Shown in pieces: positions 11,897 to 23,256 of a DNA stretch of 64,000 nucleotides (the stretch's first letter is position 1; every line of letters begins with the position of its first letter). The notes under the pieces were generated by a model. It had not been told where the DNA came from. It made no database searches and saw only the letters and a program-made list of their open reading frames with translations. The stretch is taken from contig OY759263.1 of the NCBI GenBank assembly GCA_963662155.1, positions 35,971,073 to 36,035,072 on the forward strand, given 5' to 3'. The translations under genes were made by a program, and so were the position numbers. The DNA is from Lamellibrachia columna (lineage: Eukaryota; Annelida; Polychaeta; Sabellida; Siboglinidae).

Positions 11897-13336
11897 CATA
11901 TTTATTATTATATTTATACAGATTTGATACTTCTATATAGCCACAAAACAGCTAAAAAGTGGTGGAGAATTAGATTGTATACTGTTATTAACATATGAAT
12001 TAATGGTAAACACTGAAACTTCAATATACGTGAATTTTCATCGAGGTCAAAGTGAAAAAAATAAAAAATTAACTGTGTAGAAAATCCGCACAAAAACCGA
12101 TATTTATAATATCATAGATTATACACTTCTGTGTAACCCAAGAACATATAAAAACCAAGGCGGAGGACTGCGTAACTTTGTTTGTGTTTATAGAATCGGA
12201 ATCGGAATCAGTTTATTATTGGCAACTTTTCAGTTGGATTGTACGTACAGTCACGATAAAATACACAAAGCCATGCATGTATAAATCTTTTATAAAACAC
12301 CGGAAATTACGTTAAAATAATTATTGCACATATTGTGCGTAATAACAGTAATACAATTAAATTAAAATTACATGTATATACATTCACTAAAACGAACCGT
12401 GAAATCAACCCACTCAGTAGGAGGCGCTTTATATTAAAACTGATTGTATCATTATAATTACATTAATACAGTTATCATTATATTTAACATAATTAAATTA
12501 CATTAAAATGAAAATAAATAAATTATTACAATTGTATGATAAAACATACCCGATAAACCATGTAAGTGTATTGACAGTGTACCTAACACCATGGTATTAA
12601 CGAGTTTTTGTAGCGATTTGTGTCAGCCATTGGAATGGATAGCTCGTTAAATGATCTTAGAGCATATGAAGCCGTTCGAATGTCCGGTAGTAGCTTATTC
12701 AGTTTGTGGTCACCACGTCTCATTCTGCCGAAATACGCTTTACATATCGCATTGCGCCTGTCGTGCAGCATTGGTTTGTTTACCATCTGCAGAATATCCT
12801 CCAGGAAATATAGTTTTGAGACACCGTTTTTTTATTATCTCGATATTGTCCGACAAATATTTAGGCAAGTTCGTGTGCCATAACCGGATAAGCATATTCA
12901 ACTACTGGTCTGATCACAGTTACATACATTCTAACCAAATTGATTTGATTGTTTCCAGCACGTTTTAATTGATAGATCATGTACACCTTTTTCCTAGCCT
13001 TTGCATGTATTTCATCTACATGTGCATTCCAACTTAAATCAGATGATATTGTTACACCGAGAACTTTTGCTTGAGTAAATCTTTCAATATCAGTCCCGTT
13101 TATATATATATATATACGGCAGAGATTCAACATTCGTTCTATCTTTACAGAAACATATGACCATTTCTTTAGTCTTACTCGTGTTAATGCGCATATCATT
13201 ATTGTAGACCACTGTGCAATAATGTTAGCTGAATCCTGCATGACAGGTACTCTGCTCTGGTTGCATATTTCAAATACTGTGCTGTCATCTACATATTTGT
13301 AGACAGGGCAAGGTGTTCGTATATCATTGATATGGA

Positions 13337-14166
13337 CAGGGTTGAAAAAAATCATGATTTTTCTTTAAAAAATATATTTAAAAAATCGTTTTTTTTAAAT
13401 TTAAATCGGACTTATTTGATTTTTTTGATTTATTTGAATTTTTTTTTTTTTAATCTGGTATATAGATATTTATGTAGATGTTTAAATTTGTAAACTCTTT
13501 CAAACATGTTATATTCAAATCGATTTGGGTTCTTGTCTTAACAGAGGGTACATGATTTTTGCTTATATAAAGACATTAGACAATGTCCACAAGGCCTCAC
13601 CCCCTGTAGTTGCATAATCTGTCTTGGAAATGAAAGCATGCTATGTGTCTGTGGCTGTAGCAGTGGTAATTATTGTTTGCCTATAGGGTGGATTAGCACC
13701 TGTCCAGGGCTCTGTGTACTCTAAGGGTCTCTAACCAGAATACAAACTGGTACAGTATTAAACAACTGAGTCAACATACTGAAATGGTAACAACTAGCAC
13801 AAGCTATAAGTGGACTTTAACTCAGGGCTTCTGCGTTGAAAAGATACTTCCTCTGGAAGACAAGTTTGTGTGGCTTCACTGCATTCAGAAAGGGAATAGC
13901 TCAAACATACACAATGTCATAAAATATTTGACTATCAGGCTATCTGGTGACAATACAGCTACACAAGTGTGCGCACTTTGTGTTTTATATTAAAAACATA
14001 CAAAACTTTGTTGATCTCAATGCTTGTAAACAATTATTTGTGTTAAATTCATATAAATCAGCGATTAAAAAAAACGGAAGTCAAAAAAATCATAAATCAA
14101 TGATTTTTTTTTTTTGAGCGATTTAAATCATGATTTAAATCAAATGATTTAAATCAAACAACCCTG
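13337..14166. mobile_element. hAT-like non-autonomous element (MITE), 830 bp
   Basis: The element starts CAGGGTTG and ends CAACCCTG (inverted termini) and is flanked by a perfect 8-base target duplication GATATGGA (13329-13336 and 14167-14174). An 8-base duplication with CAGGG termini is the hAT pattern. Subterminal DNA is full of short ATTTAAATC/AAATCATGATTT motifs near both ends. No transposase is encoded, since the longest ORF inside (13784-13993) has no recognisable domain. It lies inside the reverse transcriptase of the surrounding LINE. Confidence 0.93.
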
Positions 14167-15030
14167 GATATGGACCAAAAAGTGTTTAGGTCCAGACAAA
14201 GTTCCCTGGGGAACGCCTCCATTAGGGTAGCCTGGTCTTGATACAGCGTCCCCGATCTTAACTCTCTGGTCACGGTCTAGGAGAAATGCTGCCACCAATC
14301 GGACTAAATGTGCTGGTAATTCCATTTTGACTAGTTTATCGATTAATATATCATGATTAATTAGATAAAATGCTTTCCTGTAATCCAGAATTAAAACTCT
14401 CACAAAATTGCCCGTTACATCTGTGGCTTCATACCACTTGTGGGGCATTTCAACCAGAACATCAGTAGTACAAGTCCCTGCCATACCTCCGAACTGTTCC
14501 TGCCATACCCCCGAACTGCCTATCATCAATCTGAGGTTTAACACAAATATCGACCCACTTCAGCACAAGTGACTCAAACACCTTTGCCAGAATTGGAGTT
14601 AGCTGTATATGTCTAATGTCATTTTCTACTGTGTCTGGTGGATGTTTCTTTGACAACGGAATGACTGTTGCTGACTTCCATAGCTTGGGTAGAACTCCTT
14701 CCCTGAGTGAGCTGTTAACGATAGCTGTGACCGGTGCCGCGAGAAGGTGCGAAAAGTCTTTCATCTCACTGCGGCTGCCAGATGATGTTCCCAAGAGAGG
14801 CTTCATGTGTTTCCACCAGTCACGTGTCGATGATTCCTCGAGTGTTGCGATTTGTTATTGGTAAAACCGGTGGCGCAATTTTGGCGCTGTGCGATTCAAT
14901 AAGTTCCTTAGTCTTCTGGCATGTTCCATGTAACCAGACACACGAGCGCGTTGTCGCTGTCTGGGCAGGTGCCGGAAGCCATCCGTGATCCGTGGTTTAT
15001 CTTTGCTATGACGTGACACAGTCTTGTACG

Positions 15031-15214
15031 TGGTGTGGTCTCCCTTTAGGTAACGAGACCTCCCGACAGTGACTTGTCAGTCGACATAGCGTGGCCATTA
15101 TCGCTTTACCGCGACTCTGTAACGTGCACTCTTGTATGTTCTTATTCACCACTTCGGTATGTATTAAACGCGTTCTATACATTCGTTGTGTTACACTCAT
15201 CATGAGCTTTAACA
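15031..15214 (+). repeat. 5' LTR, 184 bp
   Basis: It starts TGGTGTGG right after the GTACG duplication and ends TTTAACA. The last 125 bases match the 3' LTR with roughly 6 percent differences by eye. The first 60 bases or so contain 58 bases not present in the 3' LTR. Confidence 0.88.
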
Positions 15215-15267
15215 TGGCGCAGTTGGCAAAAGACCACGAGCTCGAACTAAGACGTTAAACGGTCGGT

Positions 15268-16471
15268 TTGTCTGTGAACGTTAGCGGCAAAATGGAACGA
15301 AAATCACGAGCTGTCAGTAAACCTAGTGCCGCGGAGCTTCCTAAAGACCCGCGAGAGCGCGCCACTATCGTTGACATTAACCAAGATCCGCGCTATTGCG
15401 CCACAAACGCACCAGACTTGTCAAAGCTAGAAGAACGCGAGTATAAACGCGAACAGCTGGAACGGGAGCGCGCGCGCTATGAAAGACATGAACTGTCGAT
15501 GCGTCTCCTCGGCGAGACCCTTGACAGACGTGTCCGCAACAATTCACCACCGCATGAACGCAGCAACGGCGCCAATGACGAGTCTAATGATTCACAGCCT
15601 CAACGCACTGAGACCAACGTCCAGCGCACTTCTACCGGCCCACGCGCTAAAACTAGACCACCTGAGCCAATGGCAGCAGATATAACATTACGAGAACTAG
15701 CAGCATGCAGGCGATCATGGGAAGATTTAGTAGAGCTAGAACAGCTCGACCGTCTCCCAGCACGCCAACAGAGAGCCATGTTGCGCACCAGTCTCTCTAT
15801 TGAAATGCGTGCTACATTGCAGTTGGGCATCGGTATAGACAATGATGACGATATCACCGTCACAGCGATCTTAGACCGAATCCAAGAACATGTTCGAGGC
15901 AAACGAAACACTAGACAGGATCGCACTAGAAGAACGCAAGCAAGAGGAAGGCGAGCCATTCGACCAATTTTACATTGCCTTGCGAGAGATTGCCAACAAC
16001 GCAGATCTTTGCCAGCATTGCATAGACGATCGTCTTACCACGCGAATTATGTCGGGAATTCGTGATCCAGAAACAAGACGAAAGTTGTTAACATACACGC
16101 CTCCCCCTTCTCTGCAGACAACAGTTGATGTCTGCAGGAGTGACGAATCAGCAAGGAATCATGAAGCTACACTTGCGAACAATGACCAAGGCCACACGAA
16201 AATAGACAAAGTTGGCAAGAAAGCATGGCAACGTGGTAAAACTAGAAATACCACCACTTCAAAACACAACCACAGATGTGGTTATTGTGGCAAATCGGCC
16301 CATAAAACGCGCGATGAGTATTCAATCTGCAAAAAAAAATGGGTCATTGGCTACGTGTTGCCGTCAAAACAAAAATCTGTCGACCACAATGAGTCAGATT
16401 CGCGTGCTGGACATTTTGGGAAAGAAAAAACACCGTCGTGCTCCACGCATCAAGGTACATATTCACCATAA
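15268..16471 (+). pseudogene. Gag-like region of the LTR element, frameshifted
   Basis: The first frame (15268 to about 15880) encodes a charged, Arg/Glu-rich N-terminal region of the kind seen before Gypsy capsid. Capsid-like sequence continues in a second frame (about 15900-16150, with GEPFDQFYIALREIA and RIMSGIRDPETRRKLL). The same frame then gives a degenerate CX2C zinc knuckle (CGYCGKSAHKTRDE near 16280-16320). At least one frame change lies near 15880-15900, and another is needed near 16330 to enter the protease frame. The second could be a programmed shift, but an A-run at 16332-16339 makes slippage or mutation as likely. Confidence 0.8.
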
Positions 16472-17876
16472 TGCTGATGACAGCTTCATCACAACAGCAC
16501 AGGCAACACCAGATACAGGGGCCGAAGCCACTGTTGCAGGGCTTGATATCCTAAAACAAATAGGATTAGACATTGGAAACACATGTCGCCCTCCTGAGGA
16601 CACAATTATTGCTGCTAATGGTACATCATTCGAATGCGTTGGCACAGTAGACCTTCACATTCATGCAGCGGACAAATCTATGCAAGAGACGGTTCTTATT
16701 TGCAAAGAGCAAAAAGGACTTCTGCTGGCTTGGTATGTTTGCCGAGAGTTGGGAATCGTGCCGAATGCTTACCCCAAACCAATTCGTGCCATAACACGAA
16801 CAAGTGTAACAAAATCGCCGGGAAAGGATGCTACAGAAAATGAGACATCCGGCGGGCGCACACGCATTAATAATGACATCGCTACGAGAGTGGCAAGTTG
16901 CAATAAGTGCCAAGAACACAGGCCCTCTCAGCAACGCGAGCCATTGCGATCGGAACCTCTACCAAAGAGAGTGTTTGAAGATGTATCAGCAGACTTCTTC
17001 CACTACGCAGGACGAGATTTTCTCGTATATGTGGATCGACTTTCAGGGTGGCCTGTAGTCTTTCATTTCCCAAAGGGGACAACTACATCTCGCCACACCA
17101 TCTATGCATGTCGACGAGCATTTGTGGAGCTCGGAGTTCCGGTGCGATTTAGATCTGATTGCGGTCCTCAATTCGCTTCTCGTCAGTTTAACCAGTTCTT
17201 GAAACGCTGTGGTGTTAGTGCTGCACCATCCACACCACATTACCACCAATCTAGCGGACATGCTGAAGCAGCTGTAAAAGCAATGAAATAACTCATTGCA
17301 ACAACAACCGTGAAAGGAGATCTAGACGACGAGAATTTCCAGCGAGGACTCCTAGAATATCGCAATACTCCTCGTGCAGGAGGTCTTTCCCCTGCACAAA
17401 TTCTCTTCGGACATCCATTGCAATCAGTAGTACCTGCACACCGGCAATCGTTTGCAAGCAAGTGGCAAAAAACGGCGGATGAGCAGGACGCTAGCTGTAG
17501 ACAAGCACACGCACGAAACGAAGAACGCTACAACAGGCAGTCTCGTCCGCTACCGCAACTACGTATTGGTACACAAGTCAGATTGCAAAATCCCATTACT
17601 AAAAAGTGGGATAGAGTAGGCGTGATTATTGGGATTGGCCGACACCGCAACTATCGTGTGAAATTGCCAAGTGGTCGTGTGTATTGGCGCAACCGCCGCT
17701 TCATGAAGCCAGACACTGCGCAGTCTGGGGAGAACTATCTTCGTGTCGACAACAATGTTGAACCTGAAGGTAGCGACACAGGTCACACTGAAAGAGACGA
17801 CATCCCGTCGTCGTGTCGCAACGAACCGCGACTTAGTAAGCGTCAACGAGTACCTCCTAGCAAACTTCGACTCTAA
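16212..17876 (+). pseudogene. Protease joined in frame to integrase (pol remnant)
   Basis: One frame carries a retropepsin-type active site (ATPDTGAEAT, about 16506-16535). It continues through the usual protease-to-RT linker (ELGIVPNAYPKPIRAI near 16745-16795) and passes directly into integrase. Integrase begins in the middle of its N-terminal zinc finger: the CNKC pair is present near 16900, while the upstream histidine pair is missing. The catalytic triad is visible in DVSADFF, RSDCGPQFAS and SSGHAEAAVK. A TAA stop at 17289-17291, just after the catalytic Glu block, interrupts the frame. The same frame then reopens to 17876 with the C-terminal integrase region (LLEYRNTPRAGGLSPAQ, then the chromodomain-less tail). 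RT and RNase H are deleted. Confidence 0.87.
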
Positions 17877-17914
17877 GTCCTCCAAGGGTTTTCAGACTAA
17901 AAAGAGGAGGGAAT

Positions 17915-18040
17915 TGGTGTAGCCATTATCGCTTTACCGCGACTCTGTAACGCGCACTCTTGTATGTTCTTATTCACCACTTTGTATTATTAAACACGTT
18001 CAATACATTCGTTGTGTTACACTCATCATGAGCTTTAACA
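17915..18040 (+). repeat. 3' LTR, 126 bp
   Basis: It starts TGGTGTAGCCATTATCG after the polypurine tract and ends TTTAACA followed by the GTACG duplication. It lacks 58 bases present near the start of the 5' LTR. The deletion or insertion breakpoints sit at short GTGG-like repeats. Confidence 0.88.
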
Positions 18041-18770
18041 GTACGGAAAACACGTGCCCAGTAAATAGTCTATGGTTTCATGGAAGATATTAAACTGTTC
18101 CTCGCACGTAGGCAATGTGTACATATACTCCCATCTTGTGTGTGACAGTGCTGAAGTAAACATTGCTCGTTCATTGTTACCCATGCGCCTGGTAACGATG
18201 CTCTGGATCATTCCCGTGTCGAGTGTTGGGAAACACGATGGGACCAGTAACACCATCTTAATCGTGGTCTGATGTTCCAACTCCGTCAAGCACTGTCGGG
18301 CAACCGTACACAGGTGACATGTTAAACCACATTTTGTCTAAAATTGCTCGATTACGTGTGGCTGCCAACAAGTTGCTCGTATCCATAATGTGTGCGTACA
18401 AAATGAGTCACTGAACTGATTAAAATCTCCACTTAAAATAACACCACAGTCTGAGCTACGTCGCAAAACGGTGTCCAGACTAGTTATCAGGTACTCCCGC
18501 AGCGAGCCGTTATCAACACCAGGTGGGTGGTAGATGCACGCTATAATAATACACGAGTATTTTCTTTGTAGTTTCTTGGGCTTCAATTTAATCCATAGCA
18601 CTTCGTGCTCATCATCTTCAATATAATGCAATCGCTCACACACCATGGTCTCTGCCACATAACACGCTACTCCTCCATTATGATAATATTATGACGGCGT
18701 TGTCAGTGTGTCGATCAAGAGGCTTATATGTCCACCTACAAAAATATCGCGTCCCCCACGCTGACGCATT

Positions 18771-19130
18771 GTTGCAAGTACAGTACATAAATATTAGGCA
18801 ACATGCGTACTGTAATCGGTTGTTTACATCCGGGTTTACATAGTAAATATTTGACCAAAAATATCGAACTGTCATAACAGATATTTGATAGTTAATCCAA
18901 TCAATAAGATAATCGTGTCAATCTACTTGAATCTAAAGCCAATTCGGTTTAGCGTATGAAGTATCGGATGTAAAAAAACATTTGTGCATGACAGGAATTT
19001 TGCAATGTAGTGTAACTACGTCATTGTGAGGCCACATCAATGGGAATACGTCATTAGGTCACTCCGGAACATTCCGGAATCTCCCGAATCAACAACTTGA
19101 AGGTCACGTTTGAGGACATTGGTCGCGATA
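18771..19130. promoter_or_regulatory. Upstream region of the small plus-strand gene, no clear motif
   Basis: This spacer lies immediately 5' of the first predicted exon of the gene ending at 22158. I see no TATA box. Position alone suggests promoter function. Confidence 0.3.
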
Positions 19131-19719
19131 ACGCACTTCCGCCAATTTCACCAGCGAAGTCAAAAACAGAGGAATGGTGAGTACTTATGTAACAATTTTT
19201 AAATCCTAGACAAGATGGATTTTAGTATAAGTATCTACATTTTAGCAAAATAGATATATAGAAGCCGGTACATTTATTCCGTAAGCGTTTAGCGTAAGTA
19301 GAATGATGAAAAGCCGATGTTTCGCTCACCTGCTTTCAGTCGATAATAGGTGAATGTCAACTAACTGCAATATGGTGGCGAACATGTATTTTGGCACTTG
19401 GCTGATTGTAGGTAATGCGCCGTACTTCAACATTTACTACGGCCGTTTCATTGCATTTTGCGGCTGTGGCAGTTACGTCGTTTGACATATGGTTGACTTT
19501 CTGTTCACATTAACATTGTTATACATTTCCTGATTAATTAACTATTATCATTTAATTTTGTATCGGAGAATTCGTAATTAATACGGAACTTCGTCTTCGG
19601 AAGTGACATAAATTATAATTATTTAAATGCGCTTTACAGAGATTACTGGCGGTTTCCCATGTACATTCTGTTAACGAAAATTGTGTTTCTTTTCAGTTAT
19701 TAGTCAACTTTTAGTTAAA

Positions 19720-22158
19720 ATGCCAGCTTTCGCAATTGCTCGTCAGTTCACCAAAGACAGCTTCACAAGACAAGTGGTATGTATTTATTGGGGAGTGTTG
19801 AATTGTTCCATCGCCTTAGTAGGCAATGGGCACCAATTGCCATAAACATTAAACTTGAAGAAATAAATAAACATTTTCTTTCCCTTTTACACTTACAAGT
19901 AATGGGGATTTGTAAAGCTACTCGTAAGCCTTGTATAATTCGCCCGTATCTTAGCCCAGTTTTTATTTATTCTGTTTTTTTAATGTTAGTAGAGGAGGCA
20001 GATATAATAGTGTCGGGCAATGAATTCCATACTCTTGAGTGCTAAATAAACGTCCATATATGCGTATTTATTTGATGAAAAATGCTACTCTATACGCACC
20101 TTATTTGGCACTATACTATTATTAGATTTAAACATTTGTGACGGGCTACATTTTCTGATAATCGTGAGCACCTCAAACCAGTCATAACCGGATGGTGGCG
20201 GTTTCCCCTGAAACGGGCTTGGCCTTGGTTATTCAATTCAATAAAGCTTTAATGTCCATTTAAAAAAGGACACTTCCCTGGTTTTTCTCAGATATAAAAC
20301 ACGGCTACTATATCTGCAGCGACATGAATACGCACAAAGTTTATGCATAATTGGCATGAAAAAACCCGAAATACACTACAAAATACGTAGTTTCTAGGGG
20401 CGCCTTGGCTTTACGTCGAGTAAAAATAATGAATAAATCTTCAGCGCCAAAAAAGACAATTATACTAGTCTTTTTTGCACTATACTATTATTTGTTTTGA
20501 ACAATTTGCCACCCATACTGTTTTTCGGCACTATAATATTATTAAATTTGACCAATTTGCTGCCCTATACTGTTATTTGGCCTATACGTTTATTTGGCAC
20601 TCGAGAGTACATCCACCACTCGGACACAAAAATCTGTGTCTGCATAGCTTCATACATTGTTTGTTTAATGTTTTACTGTGGCCTCTGAGGTTATTTAGAT
20701 TAATGTTAAGAAACTGATCAGGGTTTATGTTCTACTTCCCAGTTGACAGCTTAAAAGTATTAATTAAATCTCTAAGTAATCTCCATTCTTCTATATAGTT
20801 TTAGTTCATGTTAATCTTTCCTCATATGTAGATTCCTTGAATCCTATTACCAGTTTTGTTGCCTTATGCTGCACTATCTCAAGCATTAAAATACATTGTT
20901 GTCAAAGTGAATAAATGCTCTCTTTACTGAACACAAAACCACCATAGCTTGTTGGGACGCAACAACAACTTGTTTCTCACATTTAAAATTATTTTAAATC
21001 CAGACACCTAGATCCTTCTGAACAGTATGTTAAAACCATGTTATTATTTTCGGTTGTCATGTTGTACAGGAATTTTTGATTGTCTTTGCCTCTATTTTAC
21101 ATTTACATGTGTAGAACGTTAGGCACCATTTATTACTCCGCTCACTTAAGTTATCTAAATCAGCTTGTAATATTTCACAGTCAGATTTGTTTTTTAATGT
21201 TCTGTATATTTTGGTATCATCAGCAAAATTTTTACATTACTATTTACTGTCTCTGATATATCATTTACACAAATTAAAAAGAGAATATGCCCCAATACTG
21301 ATCCTTGCAGAACCCCGCTGATGACATCAAACCATTAAGAATATTCGCCTGTTATCATAATTCACATTTTTCTGTCTGATAGAAAATCAGCTATCCATTC
21401 AAAAACTACCTTGTATTCAACAAGCAGACAGTTTCTGCAACAACAAATTTGTTAGCCAAGAACAACCCTTTGTTAAACCTTGTTGGTCTGGGGTTTTTAA
21501 ATTGTGTTTTAATAAGTGTTTTAACATTGCATCCTTAACACCTTCCGAGATAAATATTTTTTATTACCTTTCGTACAACAACATAGTCATAGTATTACAT
21601 TGTGTGAGTATTAAAGTGAAATGTACTTGTTCAGTGTCTGTGTGTTGTGCATCATCAGATATAGCTATGGAGTGCTGTAGTGTGGTGACATCTGGTGGAA
21701 TCTAGATGTTTGAAGCTAATTCAGCAAATCATTATGCTAGTATTATGAAATATCCAGGTACACACCATCTCTCCTTCAGCTTAACTAATCACACACCACT
21801 TAATTAAGTAATGTTACATATTACTTGCCCATAACATAAACAAATGTAATATGTTGGTAAATATTACGATATATTGCCACAGTTCTGTTTTGTAGTTTGT
21901 TTTCGGCTGGATTTGATATTGGTGTTTTCTTTCCAGCTGCCACACACAAAGTCTCGTCAGTTCATGAATCGAATGACACATAACTTGTTGTTCCGAACGG
22001 CCGTCCTCATGTCATTGTTTGGTGTAGGACTGTCAACATTCAGCATCTCACAACTACGTGACACGCGGCCTAGACATCTGTTTCTGAGAGAAATGCAGAC
22101 CCCAGAACAGTGGCACACTGGCCCAGCTAAAACAGAAGAACTGAAGTCTATCCACTGA
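19720..22158 (+). CDS. Small single-helix membrane protein, 92 residues, three-exon gene
   Basis: Coding exons are 19720-19776 and 21937-22158. A 5' UTR exon probably ends at 19176 (donor GTGAGT) and splices to 19697 (acceptor TTTTCAG). The coding junction is phase 0, with donor GTG|GTATGT and acceptor CTTTCCAG. The first in-frame ATG of the spliced transcript sits directly after an AAA context. The product is basic at its N-terminus (several Arg/Lys, no acid for the first dozen residues). One hydrophobic helix lies at about residues 37-56 (FRTAVLMSLFGVGLSTF). A short polar tail ends KSIH. That layout suits a small mitochondrial or other single-pass membrane protein, but I do not recognise the family. 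An AATAAA at 23047-23052 would give a 3' UTR of about 0.9 kb. The gene is convergent with DUOX. Intron 2 carries a reversed LINE fragment. Confidence 0.72.
20820..21470 (-). mobile_element. LINE reverse transcriptase fragment in intron of the small gene
   Basis: On the minus strand, 21320-21080 reads as a non-LTR reverse transcriptase around its catalytic block: GVLQGSVLGHILFLICVND, then KIFADDTKIYRTLKNK and LQADLDNLSE, with a frame break. Downstream sequence to about 20820 resembles the C-terminal part of the same reading. It is related to but distinct from the LINE at 1800-4760, and antisense to the host gene. Confidence 0.8.
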
Positions 22159-23256
22159 AAGAAGTGTGGTGTTGGGCACTCCAGTATTACAGTGTACAGA
22201 ACTTGGCAAGTGGTGGATGAACTGTCAAAAAGTTTTATGAATATACAGATGCGCCCGTGCAGTTAGTGAAAGCCTGAATCCCTCACAGTCTGATTCTTGT
22301 GTGTGTTTGTGGTCGATACTAACCTTCTTCAATGCACGTGTTTGATTCTTTGTGCTTGTTGGAATACACTGACGACTGGAATTGATGATGAATTCTACAT
22401 ATTATATATGTTGTGCATCTCGAGACATCTGGGGAACTATCAATGTGTGGCACCTTGTTATTTATGAGTATTGTTTCTGCATTCTGCATTTGTGACCTCT
22501 GACCTGACATGCAGAGTATGTTCTATTGGTATACTATTTTTTAAACGTGCTGGATTGCATGTGTACATAGGAACTAAAATATGAACTTGGGGATTGCATT
22601 TACAGTAAACATTTTCTAAAGTTTATTCTTGTGTGATACATGTGTTAAGTTTCAGAATTGCCTCTTATAGCAAATGTTTGTAATTTCGGGCTACTCATAG
22701 GTTTACCCATCTGTGTAACGCACGCATGGGGCAGGTCACCAGCATAACGGTCATTACAGTTTACAAAACACATAACTGGAGATGATTCTTTTCCATACTC
22801 TGCAACATATGTACTACTGTGGAATCATGCAGTTGTGGAAATGTCTGGAAGATCTACTCTGGTTTCCACATTCATCTATAACATTGTATGCATCGATGTG
22901 ATGTATATTACAAGATGATAAAGTAGATCCAAGTGTCCAAAAGATACAAAATTGTGACTACTATTTGTGGCATGCTGTGGTAGACATGCTGTGGTAGACA
23001 TGCATATATGTGGAGACAAAATGTTGTTATCATTAATCTTTGCAAAAATAAAGTTTGATGAATTGTGAGTTATCACATTTTTTGGTTTGAACTATCTAAG
23101 CATTATTCAGTTGAAAAGTTAGTTTACATCGATAGAATATGTATATGTAGAAATTTAAGTTGCATTCTGCCCATGGTTCATTCATTCTAGTCTTCAGTAA
23201 CAATATTTATCATTCAGCTTCGTTTCACACTCTGAGTACTTGAACTTGCTTATCAG
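22159..23256 (+). other. Probable 3' UTR of the small gene
   Basis: No coding exon is visible. The first good polyadenylation signal downstream of the stop is AATAAA at 23047-23052, so most of this stretch is likely transcribed 3' UTR. Confidence 0.5.
23047..23052 (+). terminator. Candidate polyadenylation signal of the small gene
   Basis: Canonical AATAAA, 889 bases after the stop codon, with T-rich and GT-containing sequence following. Confidence 0.5.

Larger units (their letters stand above)
10081..12180. other. Intergenic, no gene seen
   Basis: AT-rich DNA without a supportable exon. It contains a 43-bp direct duplication (10576-10661) and a TA-rich palindrome (11771-11893), listed separately. 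Confidence 0.5.
15031..18040 (+). mobile_element. Ty3/Gypsy-type LTR retrotransposon, internally deleted (no RT or RNase H)
   Basis: The element has unequal LTRs (15031-15214 and 17915-18040), both starting TGGTGT and ending AACA. A perfect 5-base target duplication GTACG flanks it (15026-15030 and 18041-18045). A putative primer-binding site begins TGGCGCAGTTGGC directly after the 5' LTR (15215). A purine-rich tract AAAAAGAGGAGGGAA (about 17899-17913) precedes the 3' LTR. The interior encodes gag-like sequence, a zinc knuckle, an aspartic protease and an integrase in order. The reverse transcriptase and RNase H expected between protease and integrase are absent. It is inserted in a minus-strand LINE. 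Gag frameshifts and an integrase stop make it non-autonomous. Confidence 0.92.
12190..18770 (-). mobile_element. LINE, minus strand, split by two younger insertions
   Basis: A single non-LTR retrotransposon can be followed through two insertions. The endonuclease part lies at about 18700-18330 (HNGGVACYV, then IIIACIYHPPG and GVILSGDFNQ). A linker follows at 18290-18046 (TCEEQFNIFHETIDYL). After the LTR element comes a block with RHSKDKPRITDGFR at about 14960-15025. Reverse transcriptase runs at 14806-14175 (WKSATVIPL, LTPILAKVFESLV, NGGVPQGTLSGP). After the MITE, YKYVDDSTVF lies near 13290 and the C-terminal block ends near 12583. The 3' UTR appears to end at about 12190 in a GATTCC-type tail. 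Removing both insertions with one target-site copy each restores continuity. The copy carries other frame breaks. A fragment of the same family lies at 45128-45870. Confidence 0.9.

Noticed and set aside
15090..15214. Shorter 5' LTR starting at 15090
   Set aside because: This was a first reading from LTR similarity alone. The GTACG duplication and TGGTGT start shared with the 3' LTR place the true start at 15031.
12190..18770. Reverse transcriptase and endonuclease ORFs as host genes
   Set aside because: They are pieces of one broken LINE split by two insertions.
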